A stretch of 64,000 nucleotides of DNA, taken from Saccharibacillus sacchari DSM 19268. GTDB lineage: Bacteria > Bacillota > Bacilli > Paenibacillales > Paenibacillaceae. The notes beneath the pieces were generated by a model. That model was not told the DNA's origin. It made no database searches and was given only the letters and a program-made list of their open reading frames with translations. The stretch lies in assembly GCF_000585395.1 (NCBI RefSeq), contig NZ_KK073875.1, positions 3,026,177 through 3,090,176 of the forward strand, given 5' to 3'. The translations under genes and the position numbers were made by a program. This document shows positions 26,115 through 35,433 of this stretch, piece by piece; within the stretch, counting starts at the first letter, position 1, and each line of letters starts with the position of its first letter.

Positions 26115-29100
26115 TTAATCCAGCGGCGTCTCCAGCTTTTCCAGTTCCGCGCGTCTGGCGCGGGACTTGCTGCTGATTTTCATCAGGAACTCGTACACGA
26201 CAGGCACGATGACCAGCGTCAACAGCGTCGAGCTGATCAGGCCGCCGATTACGGTGATCCCGAGGCCTTTGGAAATGATCCCGGCTCCGCCTTCCCAGCC
26301 TGCAACAAGCGGAATCAAGGCTCCGATCGTTGCTAGAGCGGTCATCAGGATCGGACGCAGACGGGTCGATCCGGCTTCGAGCAGCGCTTCGCGCGTCGAG
26401 AGGCCTTCGCGTTCCTTATGAATTACGCGGTCGATCAGGACGATCGCGTTGGTGACGACGATCCCGATCAGCATCAGTACGCCCATCAGTGCCGATACGC
26501 TGAGCGATTCTCCGCCGATCAACAGACCGATCAATGCGCCGATGACGATGAACGGCAGCGAGAACAGAATCGCGAACGGTGCCAGACCGCCGCCGAAGGT
26601 GACGACGAGCACGAAATACACGATCGCGATCGCGGCCAGCATAGCGAGGCCGAGCTGCGAGAAGGTATCATTGATCTGCTCGGTAACGCCGCCGAATTCG
26701 ACGGTGATGCCGTCTGGCAGATCCAGATCGTTAATCTTGTTCTCCAAAGCGGTCGAAGCGCCGCCGACGTCGGAGGAAACGATATTGGCCGACAATTGAG
26801 CGACCGTCTTGCCGTCCGAGCGGCTGATCGTGTCCGGTGCAAGGCCTTCTTGAACTTCGACGACGTCGCTGATCGGAACTTGAATGCCGAGCGGCGAAGT
26901 CAGTTCGGTGTCTTCGATCTCCGAGAGTGTGGAGTATGTTTTGCTCTCAGTCTCGATGTAGACGTTATGACTTTGCCCGTCCAGATCGACTTCTGTCAAT
27001 ACCGGACGCTGCGTGACCGGAGCGAGCGCCATCGCGATCTGTCCGGCAGTCAGTCCGTATGAACTCAGTTTCTGTTGGTCGGCTACCAGCGTGTATTGGT
27101 TATAGCCCTCCTCCAGATTGCTTTCGGCTTCTTCGAAGTTCGAATCCGCCTGAATCAGCTTCAATACTTCGTCGGCTACCGGCTTGAGATCATCCGTGCT
27201 GTCGCCGTAGATGCTGACGCTCAGCTGGCTGCCGCCCAGGCCGCCGCCGATATCCATCTGGCTCCATTCGCCGTCCGGAACGCGTTCTTCCAGGCCGGCC
27301 AGAAGGTTTTCTTTAACCGTATCGAAATCAGCGGTGTCGCTTTCGAACTCCGTATAGAACAGGGCGGAGTTCGACGAGCCGAAGCCCAGCGGATTCGATC
27401 CGCCGATCGAATATTGCATATTGGTCAGATTCGGCTGCTCGCGGACGAATTCTTCGGCGTCCAGCATCCGCTGCTGCGCCTGTTCGTCCGTCGCGCCCGC
27501 TTCCGGCGAATACGTGAACGTGAATGTCTTGTCTTCTTGTTCCGGCAGGAAGCTGGTGCCGACATACGGCAGGGTGAACAAGCTGCCGACAAGCAGCACA
27601 ACCGCGATCAGGAACGTGATCAGCTTATGAGACAGCGACCATTCCAGAATGCGCTTGTAGCCTTCGGACATGCGGCTCGGCTTGTCGTGCGAAACTTTTT
27701 TCTTGATGCCGCCGCGGAACAGCGTGTGGGCCAACATCGGCACAAGCGTGATCGCGATCAACAGCGATGCGAGCAGCGCGAACACCATGGTCAGGGCAAA
27801 AGGCATGAACAGTTCGCCGACCATGCCGCTGACGAAAGCAAGCGGAACGAATACGGCCAGTGTGACGATGGTCGAGGACATGATCGGCAAGAACATCTCG
27901 CGCGTCGCGGCGCTGATCAATTGACGTCCGCGCAGCTTCTCGCTGCTTAACGTCATGCGTCGGTAGATGTTCTCGATGACGACGATCGAGTCGTCGACGA
28001 CCCGGCCGATCGCGACGGTCATGGCGCCGAGGGTCATCATGTTCAAGGTGACGTCCATCTGCTTGAGCAGCAGAACGGCAATCAACAGCGACAGCGGAAT
28101 CGACAGGATCGAGATGATCGTCGAGCGGATGTCGCGCAGGAAGATCAGAATGATCAATACGGCGAACAACGCGCCGAAGATTGCTTTTTCCAACATAGTG
28201 CGAACGGAATCTTCGATCGGCTTGCCCTGGTCGAGCATGACGGTCAGGTTCAAGCCGGAATATTGGCTCTCCAGGTCCGCGATACGGTCTTTGACCGCAT
28301 TGACGACGTCAACCGTATTGGCATCGTTGGTCTTGACGATCTGAATGCCGATCGATTCCAGACCGTTGGTACGGGAGACGGACTCGGAGCTGCCCACGAC
28401 TTCGAGCGTCGCGATATCGCTCAGCTTGACGGTAGGCAGTCCGTTTGCTGCCGCTGCGGCAGCCGCGCCTTGCTGGGCCTCGCCTTCTTGCGCGGCGTCA
28501 ACGCCTGCGCCTTGCTGGGCCTCGCCTTCTTGAGCGGCGGCCGCGCCTGCGCCCTGCTGCGCTTCACCTTCCTGCGCGGCGTCGACGCCTGCCGCGTCCT
28601 GACCGCCCGCGCCTTGCCCGGCGCTTGGCGAGCCGGAAGCGGCCCCGCTGCTTTCGGTTCCGCCAGCCTGCGGCTGCTCGGGAACAACCGGAATTTCCAG
28701 CGCCTTCAGATCGTCCAGCGTCGTGACGTTGCCGTCAACGACAACCGCCGATTGCGTGTCGTCCAGCGTAAACAATCCCAGCGGGGCGCGAAGAGACGAA
28801 GCGTCAACGATATTTTGTACCGTTTCCCGCGTCAGACCCATTTCGGCCATTTTGGCGTCATCGAAAGTCAGCTGCACTTCGCGTACGTACTGGCCGGAGA
28901 GCTGAACCGAGGCGATGCCTTCGATCTTCTCAAGCTCCGGCAGCACCTGTTCCTGCGCGATCCGGGACAGTTCTTCCAGATCGTCCGCACCGGTCTCGGC
29001 TGATGCGCTCAGCGAGATGACCGGGAAGGAATTCAGGCTGAAGCGGGTGATTTGCGGACGCTCCACGCCTTCGGGCAGCGTGATTTGGTTCAGCCCTTCG

Positions 29101-29429
29101 CGAATCTGCGCCGTCGCTTCGTCCAGATTGGCGCCGAAGTTCAACTCGACGGCGAGGGAAGCCACGTTTTCCATCGACGAGGAGGTGACGTTCTGCACGC
29201 CGTTCACGTTGCGCAGCATTTGTTCCAGCGGTATGGTCACTTCGTTCATGACCGTCTCCGGCGCGGCGCCTGGATCGACCGCCGTAATGCTCAGGAACGG
29301 GACATTGATGTCGGGGATGGTTTCCTGCTTCATGGTGAGTCCGCTGTAAATGCCGGCTGCCGTGATGACAATCGTCAAGAACCAGACCGCAAGCTTGTTT
29401 CGCAGGGAAAAGCCGATGATACTTTTCAT
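26115..29429 (-). CDS. RND (AcrB/SwrC-like) efflux transporter
   Basis: Large inner-membrane pump of about 1104 residues driven by the proton gradient. It has the two-fold RND layout: helix 1 (FSLRNKLAVWFLTIVITAAGIYSG), a large external domain, helices 2-6 with IPLSLLIAVLLLKQMDVTLNMMTLGAMTVAIGRVVDDSIVVIENI (conserved Asp pair in helix 4), then the repeat half with the GVLMLIGIVVTNAIVLID segment. It resembles B. subtilis SwrC (YerP). ATG 29429 follows GAGGAGTGGAG. An Ala/Glu/Gln-rich insert of about 90 residues, with three 14-residue repeats (GVDAAQEGEAQQGA), sits before VKLSDIATLEVVGSS. A TetR gene lies directly upstream. Confidence 0.93.
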   Translation of the reverse strand: MKSIIGFSLRNKLAVWFLTIVITAAGIYSGLTMKQETIPDINVPFLSITAVDPGAAPETVMNEVTIPLEQMLRNVNGVQNVTSSSMENVASLAVELNFGANLDEATAQIREGLNQITLPEGVERPQITRFSLNSFPVISLSASAETGADDLEELSRIAQEQVLPELEKIEGIASVQLSGQYVREVQLTFDDAKMAEMGLTRETVQNIVDASSLRAPLGLFTLDDTQSAVVVDGNVTTLDDLKALEIPVVPEQPQAGGTESSGAASGSPSAGQGAGGQDAAGVDAAQEGEAQQGAGAAAAQEGEAQQGAGVDAAQEGEAQQGAAAAAAANGLPTVKLSDIATLEVVGSSESVSRTNGLESIGIQIVKTNDANTVDVVNAVKDRIADLESQYSGLNLTVMLDQGKPIEDSVRTMLEKAIFGALFAVLIILIFLRDIRSTIISILSIPLSLLIAVLLLKQMDVTLNMMTLGAMTVAIGRVVDDSIVVIENIYRRMTLSSEKLRGRQLISAATREMFLPIMSSTIVTLAVFVPLAFVSGMVGELFMPFALTMVFALLASLLIAITLVPMLAHTLFRGGIKKKVSHDKPSRMSEGYKRILEWSLSHKLITFLIAVVLLVGSLFTLPYVGTSFLPEQEDKTFTFTYSPEAGATDEQAQQRMLDAEEFVREQPNLTNMQYSIGGSNPLGFGSSNSALFYTEFESDTADFDTVKENLLAGLEERVPDGEWSQMDIGGGLGGSQLSVSIYGDSTDDLKPVADEVLKLIQADSNFEEAESNLEEGYNQYTLVADQQKLSSYGLTAGQIAMALAPVTQRPVLTEVDLDGQSHNVYIETESKTYSTLSEIEDTELTSPLGIQVPISDVVEVQEGLAPDTISRSDGKTVAQLSANIVSSDVGGASTALENKINDLDLPDGITVEFGGVTEQINDTFSQLGLAMLAAIAIVYFVLVVTFGGGLAPFAILFSLPFIVIGALIGLLIGGESLSVSALMGVLMLIGIVVTNAIVLIDRVIHKEREGLSTREALLEAGSTRLRPILMTALATIGALIPLVAGWEGGAGIISKGLGITVIGGLISSTLLTLVIVPVVYEFLMKISSKSRARRAELEKLETPLD
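28455..28590 (-). repeat. In-frame 42-bp tandem repeat inside the RND pump gene
   Basis: Three near-identical 42-base units encode GVDAAQEGEAQQGA, GAAAAQEGEAQQGA and GVDAAQEGEAQQGA. The unit length keeps the reading frame, so copy number could vary without breaking the gene. Confidence 0.88.
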
Positions 29430-29495
29430 AAAAAGATTCTCCACTCCTCTTAGATGGACTGCACCCGTTGTCGGGCGTCATTTTCGGGGACGTGC

Positions 29496-30461
29496 CTATG
29501 GTTTCGACGACGGGGATTCATGCGCGGACAATTCGTCCAAACGATAAGAAATAAGCGGACCGAGCTGTTCCAGCGCGCCGTGCAGGACATGGACTTCTTT
29601 CAAATTGGCGAACATGCCTTTCACGACGGCTCGTCTCGGCGAGTTCGCAGCAAGTTCTTCTTCCAGCACATCCAGCGTCTCCAGGACTTCTTCGCGCTCG
29701 GCGCGCAGCAGGGGACTCCAAGCAAGCGTGTCCCGCATTTGGCGGATCAAGATAAACGGACGTCTGGCCGCGCCCGATTCTTCCGGCGCTTCCTTGACCC
29801 ACTCTGCCCACAGCGACGAGGGAATCAGCGGTTCCGGCTGCTGCCCAAGCAAGCGCTCCGCGGCCGCATCCACCATGGATTCCAGATGGCGGAGCGCTTC
29901 GGGAATCGGAATCTCCGGCATGCCCCAATCGTCGGCGAGCTGAAGGTACGAGAAAGTCAATCCGCTGATCACGATAGACAGGTCGCCCGAGTATCGGTCA
30001 ATCTCCGGTCCATAGATCCCGATCAGACTGCGACGGATCAAAAGAAAGGCTTGAGTAAGAAGCGGATGCCGTACTGGAGCGCATGCGCCTTCTTCTTGCT
30101 TTTTCCTTAACTGATCGCCGATCCCGCTAAATTCCTGCTCCCGGATCTGCATCAGCATGAAGGATTTGAATTCGATCAACGAATGCAGAAGCACTTCGAT
30201 CTGAGCGAGAAAAGTTTCCCGGGCGGAGCGGTTTTCCGCGGCCGCGGCTTCCAGCTTCTCTTGCAGCGTGCCGAGCGCGTATTCGTGGATGGAGCGGATC
30301 AGTTCTTCTTTGGAGCGAAAATGCTGGTACAGCGTCCCCTTGGAAAAACCGCAGCGTTCCGCGATGTCCTGCATGGATGTCGCCTTGATTCCGCGCTCCG
30401 AGAACAGGGCGAGGGCCACGGCGAAAATCGTATGTTTGCGCTCTGCGGATTTGTCTGCCAA
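29496..30461 (-). CDS. TetR family regulator, probably of the RND pump
   Basis: Regulator of about 321 residues, longer than the usual 190-220. Residues 1-50 hold the TetR helix-turn-helix (TIFAVALALFSERGIKATSMQDIAERCGFSKGTLYQHFRSKEELI). The C-terminal part is helical ligand-binding and dimer domain, with about 100 extra residues rich in Leu/Glu helices. TTG 30461 lies 11 bases behind AAGGAGG; the ATG nearer to that site is in another frame. It lies 66 bases upstream of the RND gene on the same strand, the usual order of a pump and its repressor. Ligand unknown. Confidence 0.86.
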   Translation of the reverse strand: MADKSAERKHTIFAVALALFSERGIKATSMQDIAERCGFSKGTLYQHFRSKEELIRSIHEYALGTLQEKLEAAAAENRSARETFLAQIEVLLHSLIEFKSFMLMQIREQEFSGIGDQLRKKQEEGACAPVRHPLLTQAFLLIRRSLIGIYGPEIDRYSGDLSIVISGLTFSYLQLADDWGMPEIPIPEALRHLESMVDAAAERLLGQQPEPLIPSSLWAEWVKEAPEESGAARRPFILIRQMRDTLAWSPLLRAEREEVLETLDVLEEELAANSPRRAVVKGMFANLKEVHVLHGALEQLGPLISYRLDELSAHESPSSKP

Positions 30462-30531
30462 AACGTCATGCGCCTCCTTGTTTGACTTCTCGGTTCTATG
30501 AACGACTGTCGAGTCAGGGAATAGTATAAAC

Positions 30532-30586
30532 GAAAAAAACAGCCGTCTCAACTTTGCCGGAAAACCGGGGTCGGGAACGGCTGTTT
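30532..30586 (-). terminator. Terminator of the SMR operon
   Basis: Read on the minus strand, AAAACAGCCGTTCCCGACC pairs in part with its complement ending GACGGCTGTTTTTTT. It separates the SMR operon from the downstream TetR-RND unit. Confidence 0.75.
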
Positions 30587-30604
30587 TCGATTGCGAAATC
30601 TGTT

Positions 30605-30919
30605 TTACGAGATCAATTTGAGTCCGACCGCCGCGGCCAAGATCATGGCAATGAACAGTAGGCGCTTGGCTTCTTTGGCTTCGCCGTACATGAACATGCC
30701 GACGAGCGCGCCGCCTACCGTGCCGATGCCGGTCCAGATCGCATAGGCCGTACCCATCGGAATATGCTGCATGGCGTAAGTGAGCAGCGAGAAGCTGCCC
30801 GCGAAGGCGGCAATCAACAGGGCAAAAGCGGGAACGCCTTTGCGCAAAGAAACCTGCTTGAGTCCGATAACGCCGAATACTTCGCAGCATCCGGCCAAAA
30901 CGAGAGCGATCCACGGCAT
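30605..30919 (-). CDS. SMR family transporter subunit, second of a pair
   Basis: Four-helix membrane protein of 104 residues of the small multidrug resistance family. It begins MPWIALVLAGCCEVFGVIGLK with the conserved membrane Glu13 in helix 1, and has the family GTAYAIWTGIGTVGGAL stretch in helix 3. The ATG is behind AAAAAGGAGGCGATCTGAT, one base after the stop of the first SMR gene, so the two are translated together. Paired SMR proteins form heterodimers such as YkkCD, which exports guanidinium or drugs. No guanidine riboswitch precedes the operon. Confidence 0.92.
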   Translation of the reverse strand: MPWIALVLAGCCEVFGVIGLKQVSLRKGVPAFALLIAAFAGSFSLLTYAMQHIPMGTAYAIWTGIGTVGGALVGMFMYGEAKEAKRLLFIAMILAAAVGLKLIS

Positions 30920-30920
30920 A

Positions 30921-31295
30921 TCAGATCGCCTCCTTTTTGCTGACGAGGCCTGGAGCGGCTTCATCCTTCGGAGAATCGGTGACAAGCTTCAGGCCGACGA
31001 CGCCGGATAACAGAAGCAGGATGAGCAGCGTCTTGGCAATGCTGAACGGCTCGCCGAACAGCAGCGTCTCGGCAACGACCGTTCCGGCCGTGCCGAGTCC
31101 CGTGAATACTGCATACACGCTGCCGATCGGCAGCACTTTCGAAGCGTTGATCATCAGCCAGAAGCTTGCCGCGATCCCGATCACGGTCAGGAGCCACTCC
31201 CAAATATTCGAGGAGTGCTTGAGGCCCGATACCCAGGCGACCTCGAACACTCCTCCGATCAATACATACAACCACCCGCGATTCGCAAGGCTCAT
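30921..31295 (-). CDS. SMR family transporter subunit, first of a pair
   Basis: Four-helix protein of 124 residues. Helix 1 (GWLYVLIGGVFEVAWVSGLKHS) holds the conserved membrane Glu, and helix 3 carries GSVYAVFTGLGTAGTVVAE. It has a longer C-terminal tail (TDSPKDEAAPGLVSKKEAI) than its partner, as in other asymmetric SMR pairs. The ATG is behind TAAGGAGAGTGAATACC. It is transcribed after the TetR gene at 31322, in the order tetR-smr-smr. Confidence 0.92.
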   Translation of the reverse strand: MSLANRGWLYVLIGGVFEVAWVSGLKHSSNIWEWLLTVIGIAASFWLMINASKVLPIGSVYAVFTGLGTAGTVVAETLLFGEPFSIAKTLLILLLLSGVVGLKLVTDSPKDEAAPGLVSKKEAI

Positions 31296-31321
31296 GGTAT
31301 TCACTCTCCTTAAAAAATCAG

Positions 31322-31906
31322 TTACTCCGCGATAAGCACGCCCCGGCAATACACCGGCCAGATTGCCTCCAGACGCCTTGCCGCTTTTGCCCGGGTCGTA
31401 TAAATAGCTTCAGCCATCACGCCGTCCAGCACCGTCAGATAAGCCAACGCCGCTTCCTGCGCACATTCCGGGCGCAAGCGTTCGGAATGAACAGGCTGCT
31501 CCAGCAGACGAATCAATCCAAGTTCGGCCTGGGCGAAAAACGGATTGACGAGCGCCATCACCTGGTCGTGCAAAGCGCTTGGCGGGAAATAACACATCCG
31601 CAGCAAAAACCGCGTCTCCGCATCCGATTCGTGATCGTCCATCAGCCGCTCGACCAACTCGCGCAGCGTCTCTTCGAATGGCCGTTCCGTATCTTGCAAG
31701 ATATGCCTAAGCAGCATGTATTGCTTGCGGCGCAGCGTTCGTTTGAACACGCACAAGAACAAATCTTCTTTGCTGCGAAAATGGGCATAGATCGAGGGCT
31801 TGCGTATCCCGACTGCATCCGCGATCCGGCCCAATGAAGCTCCTTCGAACCCTTCGCTGGCAAAAAGTTGCAGCGCGACATCTTCGATAGCCGGTTTGCG
31901 AGTCAT
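31322..31906 (-). CDS. TetR family regulator of the SMR pair
   Basis: Protein of 194 residues with an N-terminal TetR helix-turn-helix (ALQLFASEGFEGASLGRIADAVGIRKPSIYAHFRSKEDLFL) and a helical ligand-binding domain. ATG 31906 is the first codon with a nearby ribosome site (GGAGGGC). It is first in the operon with the two SMR genes, and the palindrome at 31954-31967 just upstream is a good operator, so autoregulation is likely. The ligand is unknown, probably a cationic compound exported by the SMR pair. Confidence 0.92.
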   Translation of the reverse strand: MTRKPAIEDVALQLFASEGFEGASLGRIADAVGIRKPSIYAHFRSKEDLFLCVFKRTLRRKQYMLLRHILQDTERPFEETLRELVERLMDDHESDAETRFLLRMCYFPPSALHDQVMALVNPFFAQAELGLIRLLEQPVHSERLRPECAQEAALAYLTVLDGVMAEAIYTTRAKAARRLEAIWPVYCRGVLIAE

Positions 31907-31953
31907 GCAGAAGCCCTCCTTTTCCCGTCAAAACAGTATCAAAATCGAACGAA

Positions 31954-31967
31954 CTAACGGTCGTTAG
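31954..31967 (-). promoter_or_regulatory. Probable TetR operator of the tetR-SMR operon
   Basis: CTAACGGTCGTTAG is an inverted repeat (CTAACG/CGTTAG around two bases) about 48 bases before the TetR start, of the kind bound by TetR dimers. Confidence 0.75.
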
Positions 31968-32142
31968 GTTGTAATTTAGCACGGCGGATTCGGAATGTCA
32001 ACGGGGAGGGTAAAGGGAGTTGACAAGGACGCGAATGATGTTCGAAAAAGGATTCGCCCAACCGAAGAATGAAACCGAACCGGGTTCGGCACGTAGTGAC
32101 CTGAACGAAGAAATACCCCTATACCCGAGAGGAGCATGCGAA

Positions 32143-33654
32143 GTGAGACGCGGATTACTTGTATTTATGCTTGCCGTGCTTCTGTTCGTCTTTTATTATT
32201 TCGGCGTCGATTTGTTCGGAACGACCGCGGCTGCCGTGATGAGTATTTTCTCCACCCTGACCGTCGTCTCGATTGCTTTCGTGATTTTCATGGACAACCG
32301 CAATCCTTCCAGTACGCTATCCTGGATTCTGGTATTGGGGCTGCTTCCGGTCGTGGGACTGATTTTCTATTTCCTGTTCGGACAGAATTATTTCCGCCGC
32401 CGCAAGTACGACAAGAAAGCGGAGTGGGATCGTCGCATTTACAAGTGGAGCGAAAAGGATACGCTGGCGGGGATGGAGAATACGGCGCATTTTACCGAGG
32501 AACAGCAGCGGATTCTGCGCCTGTCGCGCCGCTTGTCGCTGATGCCCGTCTCTTATTCCAGCCAAACGGCGGTGCTCACCAACGGCGGAAGCACCTTTTC
32601 GGAATTGTTGGAGGCTCTGCGCGCGGCGAAGCATCATATCCATATGGAGTATTACATTTATCGGGCAGACGATATCGGCACGCAGATTCAACGGCTGTTG
32701 ATCGAAAAAGCGAAGGCGGGCGTTGAGGTTCGGTTCATGGTCGATGCGGTCGGCAGCATTCAGCTTCCGCGCAAGTTTTTGGACGAGATGCGGGAAGCGG
32801 GAGTGAAAGTGGCGTTATTCGGCGCGACGAAGTTTTTGCTGGCCACGAGCCGGGTCAACTACCGTAACCATCGCAAGATCGTGGTCATCGATAAAAAGAT
32901 CGGCTTTATCGGCGGACTCAACGTGGGCGACGAATACCTCAGCCGCAGCAAAACGTACGGTTTCTGGCGCGACACGCACATGCGGATCGAAGGCGAGGCG
33001 GTCAGCACCTTGCAGCGGATCTTCTTGCGGGACTGGCGGCATATGACGAACGAACAGCCGACGGGACCGGGGTATTTTCAGTCTAAAGGCAAACCGAACC
33101 CGGAATTGGGCGCCGTGCAGATCATCGCCAGCGGACCGGATAACGACCGCCGCGCATTGAAGCATATCTTCTTCTCCATGATTACGACCGCAAAAAAGTC
33201 GGTCTGGATCGCGACGCCGTATTTTATTCCCGACGAAGACATCCTTACCGCGCTGCGAACCGCCGCTTTATCCGGGCTGGACGTACGCTTGCTCTTCCCG
33301 GCCAAACCGGATAAAAAGCTGCCTTTCTGGGCGTCGCACTCGTATTTCCCGATCCTGCTGGACGCGGGCGTCAAGATTTACGAATACGAAAAAGGCTTCC
33401 TGCATTCCAAACTGCTGATCGTGGACGGAGAAACGGCCAGCATCGGCACGGCCAATATGGACATGCGCAGCTTCCACCTGAACTTCGAGGTCAACGCGCT
33501 GCTTATGAACAACGCCAGCGTGGAGCGCATCGCCGCCGATTTCGAACGCGACCTCCTTAATACAACCATGATCGACCCCGCCAAATTCGGCAGCAAACGC
33601 ATGGCCGTCCGCTTCATGGAATCAGCAGCCCGCTTACTGTCCCCTCTGTTATAA
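32143..33654 (+). CDS. cls: Cardiolipin synthase
   Basis: Membrane enzyme of 503 residues that joins two phosphatidylglycerol molecules into cardiolipin and glycerol. Two N-terminal hydrophobic segments are followed by the typical NRNPSSTLSWILVL and FYFLFGQNYFRRR stretches and two phospholipase D HKD motifs: HRKIVVIDKKIGFIGGLN (His near residue 243) and HSKLLIVDGETASIGTANMD (near 421). The start is GTG 32143, 8 bases behind GAGAGGAG; the ATG at 32136 is out of frame. The size matches B. subtilis ClsA. Confidence 0.94.
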   Translation: MRRGLLVFMLAVLLFVFYYFGVDLFGTTAAAVMSIFSTLTVVSIAFVIFMDNRNPSSTLSWILVLGLLPVVGLIFYFLFGQNYFRRRKYDKKAEWDRRIYKWSEKDTLAGMENTAHFTEEQQRILRLSRRLSLMPVSYSSQTAVLTNGGSTFSELLEALRAAKHHIHMEYYIYRADDIGTQIQRLLIEKAKAGVEVRFMVDAVGSIQLPRKFLDEMREAGVKVALFGATKFLLATSRVNYRNHRKIVVIDKKIGFIGGLNVGDEYLSRSKTYGFWRDTHMRIEGEAVSTLQRIFLRDWRHMTNEQPTGPGYFQSKGKPNPELGAVQIIASGPDNDRRALKHIFFSMITTAKKSVWIATPYFIPDEDILTALRTAALSGLDVRLLFPAKPDKKLPFWASHSYFPILLDAGVKIYEYEKGFLHSKLLIVDGETASIGTANMDMRSFHLNFEVNALLMNNASVERIAADFERDLLNTTMIDPAKFGSKRMAVRFMESAARLLSPLL

Positions 33655-33681
33655 AAGTAATTTAAGACACACACTATCTTT

Positions 33682-33705
33682 AGGGCCGTAATCGGCCCTT
33701 TTTCC
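33682..33705 (+). terminator. Terminator after cls
   Basis: AGGGCCG pairs with CGGCCCT around TAAT, followed by TTTTT. Confidence 0.85.
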
Positions 33706-33764
33706 CATCTCCTAAAATCTTGTTTGTGAGACGAAGCTTGCTATGTTAGGCTAAAGGAGATTAT

Positions 33765-33821
33765 TTGAATCGCAAGCCAACCGATTTTACAAAATACATC
33801 ATTCACAAAACGAGCCGTTAG
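33765..33821 (+). CDS. Possible 18-codon leader reading frame before the carotenoid operon
   Basis: TTG at 33765 lies 5 bases behind AAAGGAGA and opens 18 codons (LNRKPTDFTKYIIHKTSR) that end with TAG. A weak promoter (TTGTTT, 18 bases, TATGTT at about 33743) would place the RNA start just upstream. No homologue is recognised. It may be chance; the ribosome site is the only support. Confidence 0.25.
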   Translation: MNRKPTDFTKYIIHKTSR

Positions 33822-33879
33822 GCCGGTTATTGGGTAATTAAAAATAATGTGAGAAGTCTAATCACGAAAGGTGAATGGA

Positions 33880-35433
33880 ATGGCGCAAAAGGAAAATCGA
33901 AAAACTGCGGTGATCGTAGGAGCAGGACCCGGAGGATTGGCGGCAGCCATGCTGCTCGGCGCGAAGGGATACGAAGTGGACGTGTATGAAAAGCAAGAGG
34001 TTCCGGGAGGACGTTCGGGCCGCATCAAGCTGGGAGCGTACACCTTCGATCGGGGCGCAACGTTCGTCATGATGCCGCAACTGCTGGAAGAACTGTTCGA
34101 GCAAGCCGGGCGCTCGGTGCATGATTATGTCGAGTTGCACAAGCTGGACCCGTTGTACGGATTGTATTTTGATCGCGGACGTACGGTGTTGATGCCTTCA
34201 AGCGACAACGAAGAGACCGCAAAACGTATCCAAGCTCTTTTTCCTGGAGAAGAGGCCGGATTTTACCGTTTTATGACCGACGAGTCAGTGAAGTATGAAC
34301 ATGTGGAACCCTTGCTGCGTCGGCCTTTTGGCGGCTTCGGCGATTATATGAAAAGCGATGCGATCAAAGCTCTTCCCCACCTCAAAGTTACGGATACCGT
34401 GTATGGTCAACTTTCGCGTTACTTCAACGATGAACGGCTCAAATACGCGTTCACTTTCCAGTCCAAGTACCTGGGCATGTCCGCGTGGAACTGCCCGGGA
34501 ACGTTTACGATTCTGTCCTACATGGAACATCGTTACGGACTGGTGCATCCGAAAGGCGGAGTCGCTGCGCTGTGGGACGCCATGGTCAAAGTCGCCGAGG
34601 AGCACGGCGTGAGATTCCATATGGGCAGCCCGATTGAACGAATCCTGACGCAAAAAGGCCGCGCCACGGGCGTTCGGTTAACAGGCGGAGAGACTCGGGA
34701 AGCGGATCATGTGGTGATCGGAGCGGACTTTGCTTCGGCGATGAACGGCTTGTTCGAACCCGGCGTGCTGAAAAAATATACGCCGAAAAAGCTGGAAGCC
34801 AAAAAATATTCCTGCTCGACCGCGATGTTGTATCTGGGCATCGACGGGGAAGTGGATCTGCCGCACCATTCGATTCATTTTGCCGACGATTACGAGAAAA
34901 ACGTCAAAGAGATCACGGAAAGCCTGACGCTGTCGGAAGATCCGTCCATCTACGTGCATAATCCGTCCAGACTCGATCCGACGCTTGCGCCGGAAGGGAA
35001 GTCGTCGCTGTACGTGCTGCTGCCCGTTCCGAATTTGAAAGGCGACGCCGATTGGATTGGACGGCGCGAAGAGCTCAAAGAGCAGATGCTGCAACGTCTC
35101 GAACAGATCGAGCAGCTCCGAGACATTCGAGGCCGTATCGAGGAGGAAGCCTTTTTCACGCCGCAGGATTGGCAGGATTCGCTGGACGTCTACCGGGGCG
35201 CCACGTTCAACCTGTCGCATAATCTCGGACAGATGATGGCATTCCGGCCGCACAACGAATTCGAAGAAATCGAGCGGGTTTGGCTGGTGGGCGGCGGAAC
35301 GCATCCGGGCAGCGGCCTGCCGACGATCTTCGAGTCGGCGCGGATCAGCGTGGATTTGATCGAGAAGGCCGACGGCAAAACGCGCAAAAGCCTGGCTCCG
35401 CAAGTTATGGGCACAGCAGGAGCAGCCAAGTGA
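33880..35433 (+). CDS. CrtN/CrtI family carotenoid desaturase, first of three
   Basis: FAD-dependent membrane-associated oxidoreductase of 517 residues. The dinucleotide motif is VIVGAGPGGLAAAMLLGAKG with YEKQEVPGGRSG; the middle resembles S. aureus diapophytoene desaturase CrtN (YSCSTAMLYLGIDGEVDLP, DPSIYVHNPSRLDPTLAPEG); the end is GGGTHPGSGLPTIFESARIS, the CrtI/CrtN signature. It would introduce double bonds into diapophytoene or act on a later intermediate. ATG 33880 follows AAAGGTGA. It is first of an eight-gene operon; the next gene overlaps it by four bases. Which of the first two CrtN-like proteins is the main desaturase cannot be settled here. Confidence 0.88.
   Translation: MAQKENRKTAVIVGAGPGGLAAAMLLGAKGYEVDVYEKQEVPGGRSGRIKLGAYTFDRGATFVMMPQLLEELFEQAGRSVHDYVELHKLDPLYGLYFDRGRTVLMPSSDNEETAKRIQALFPGEEAGFYRFMTDESVKYEHVEPLLRRPFGGFGDYMKSDAIKALPHLKVTDTVYGQLSRYFNDERLKYAFTFQSKYLGMSAWNCPGTFTILSYMEHRYGLVHPKGGVAALWDAMVKVAEEHGVRFHMGSPIERILTQKGRATGVRLTGGETREADHVVIGADFASAMNGLFEPGVLKKYTPKKLEAKKYSCSTAMLYLGIDGEVDLPHHSIHFADDYEKNVKEITESLTLSEDPSIYVHNPSRLDPTLAPEGKSSLYVLLPVPNLKGDADWIGRREELKEQMLQRLEQIEQLRDIRGRIEEEAFFTPQDWQDSLDVYRGATFNLSHNLGQMMAFRPHNEFEEIERVWLVGGGTHPGSGLPTIFESARISVDLIEKADGKTRKSLAPQVMGTAGAAK

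Noticed and set aside
30605-31295. Guanidine riboswitch control of the SMR pair
   Set aside because: The upstream sequence has no ykkC-type motif; a TetR gene and operator occupy this position.
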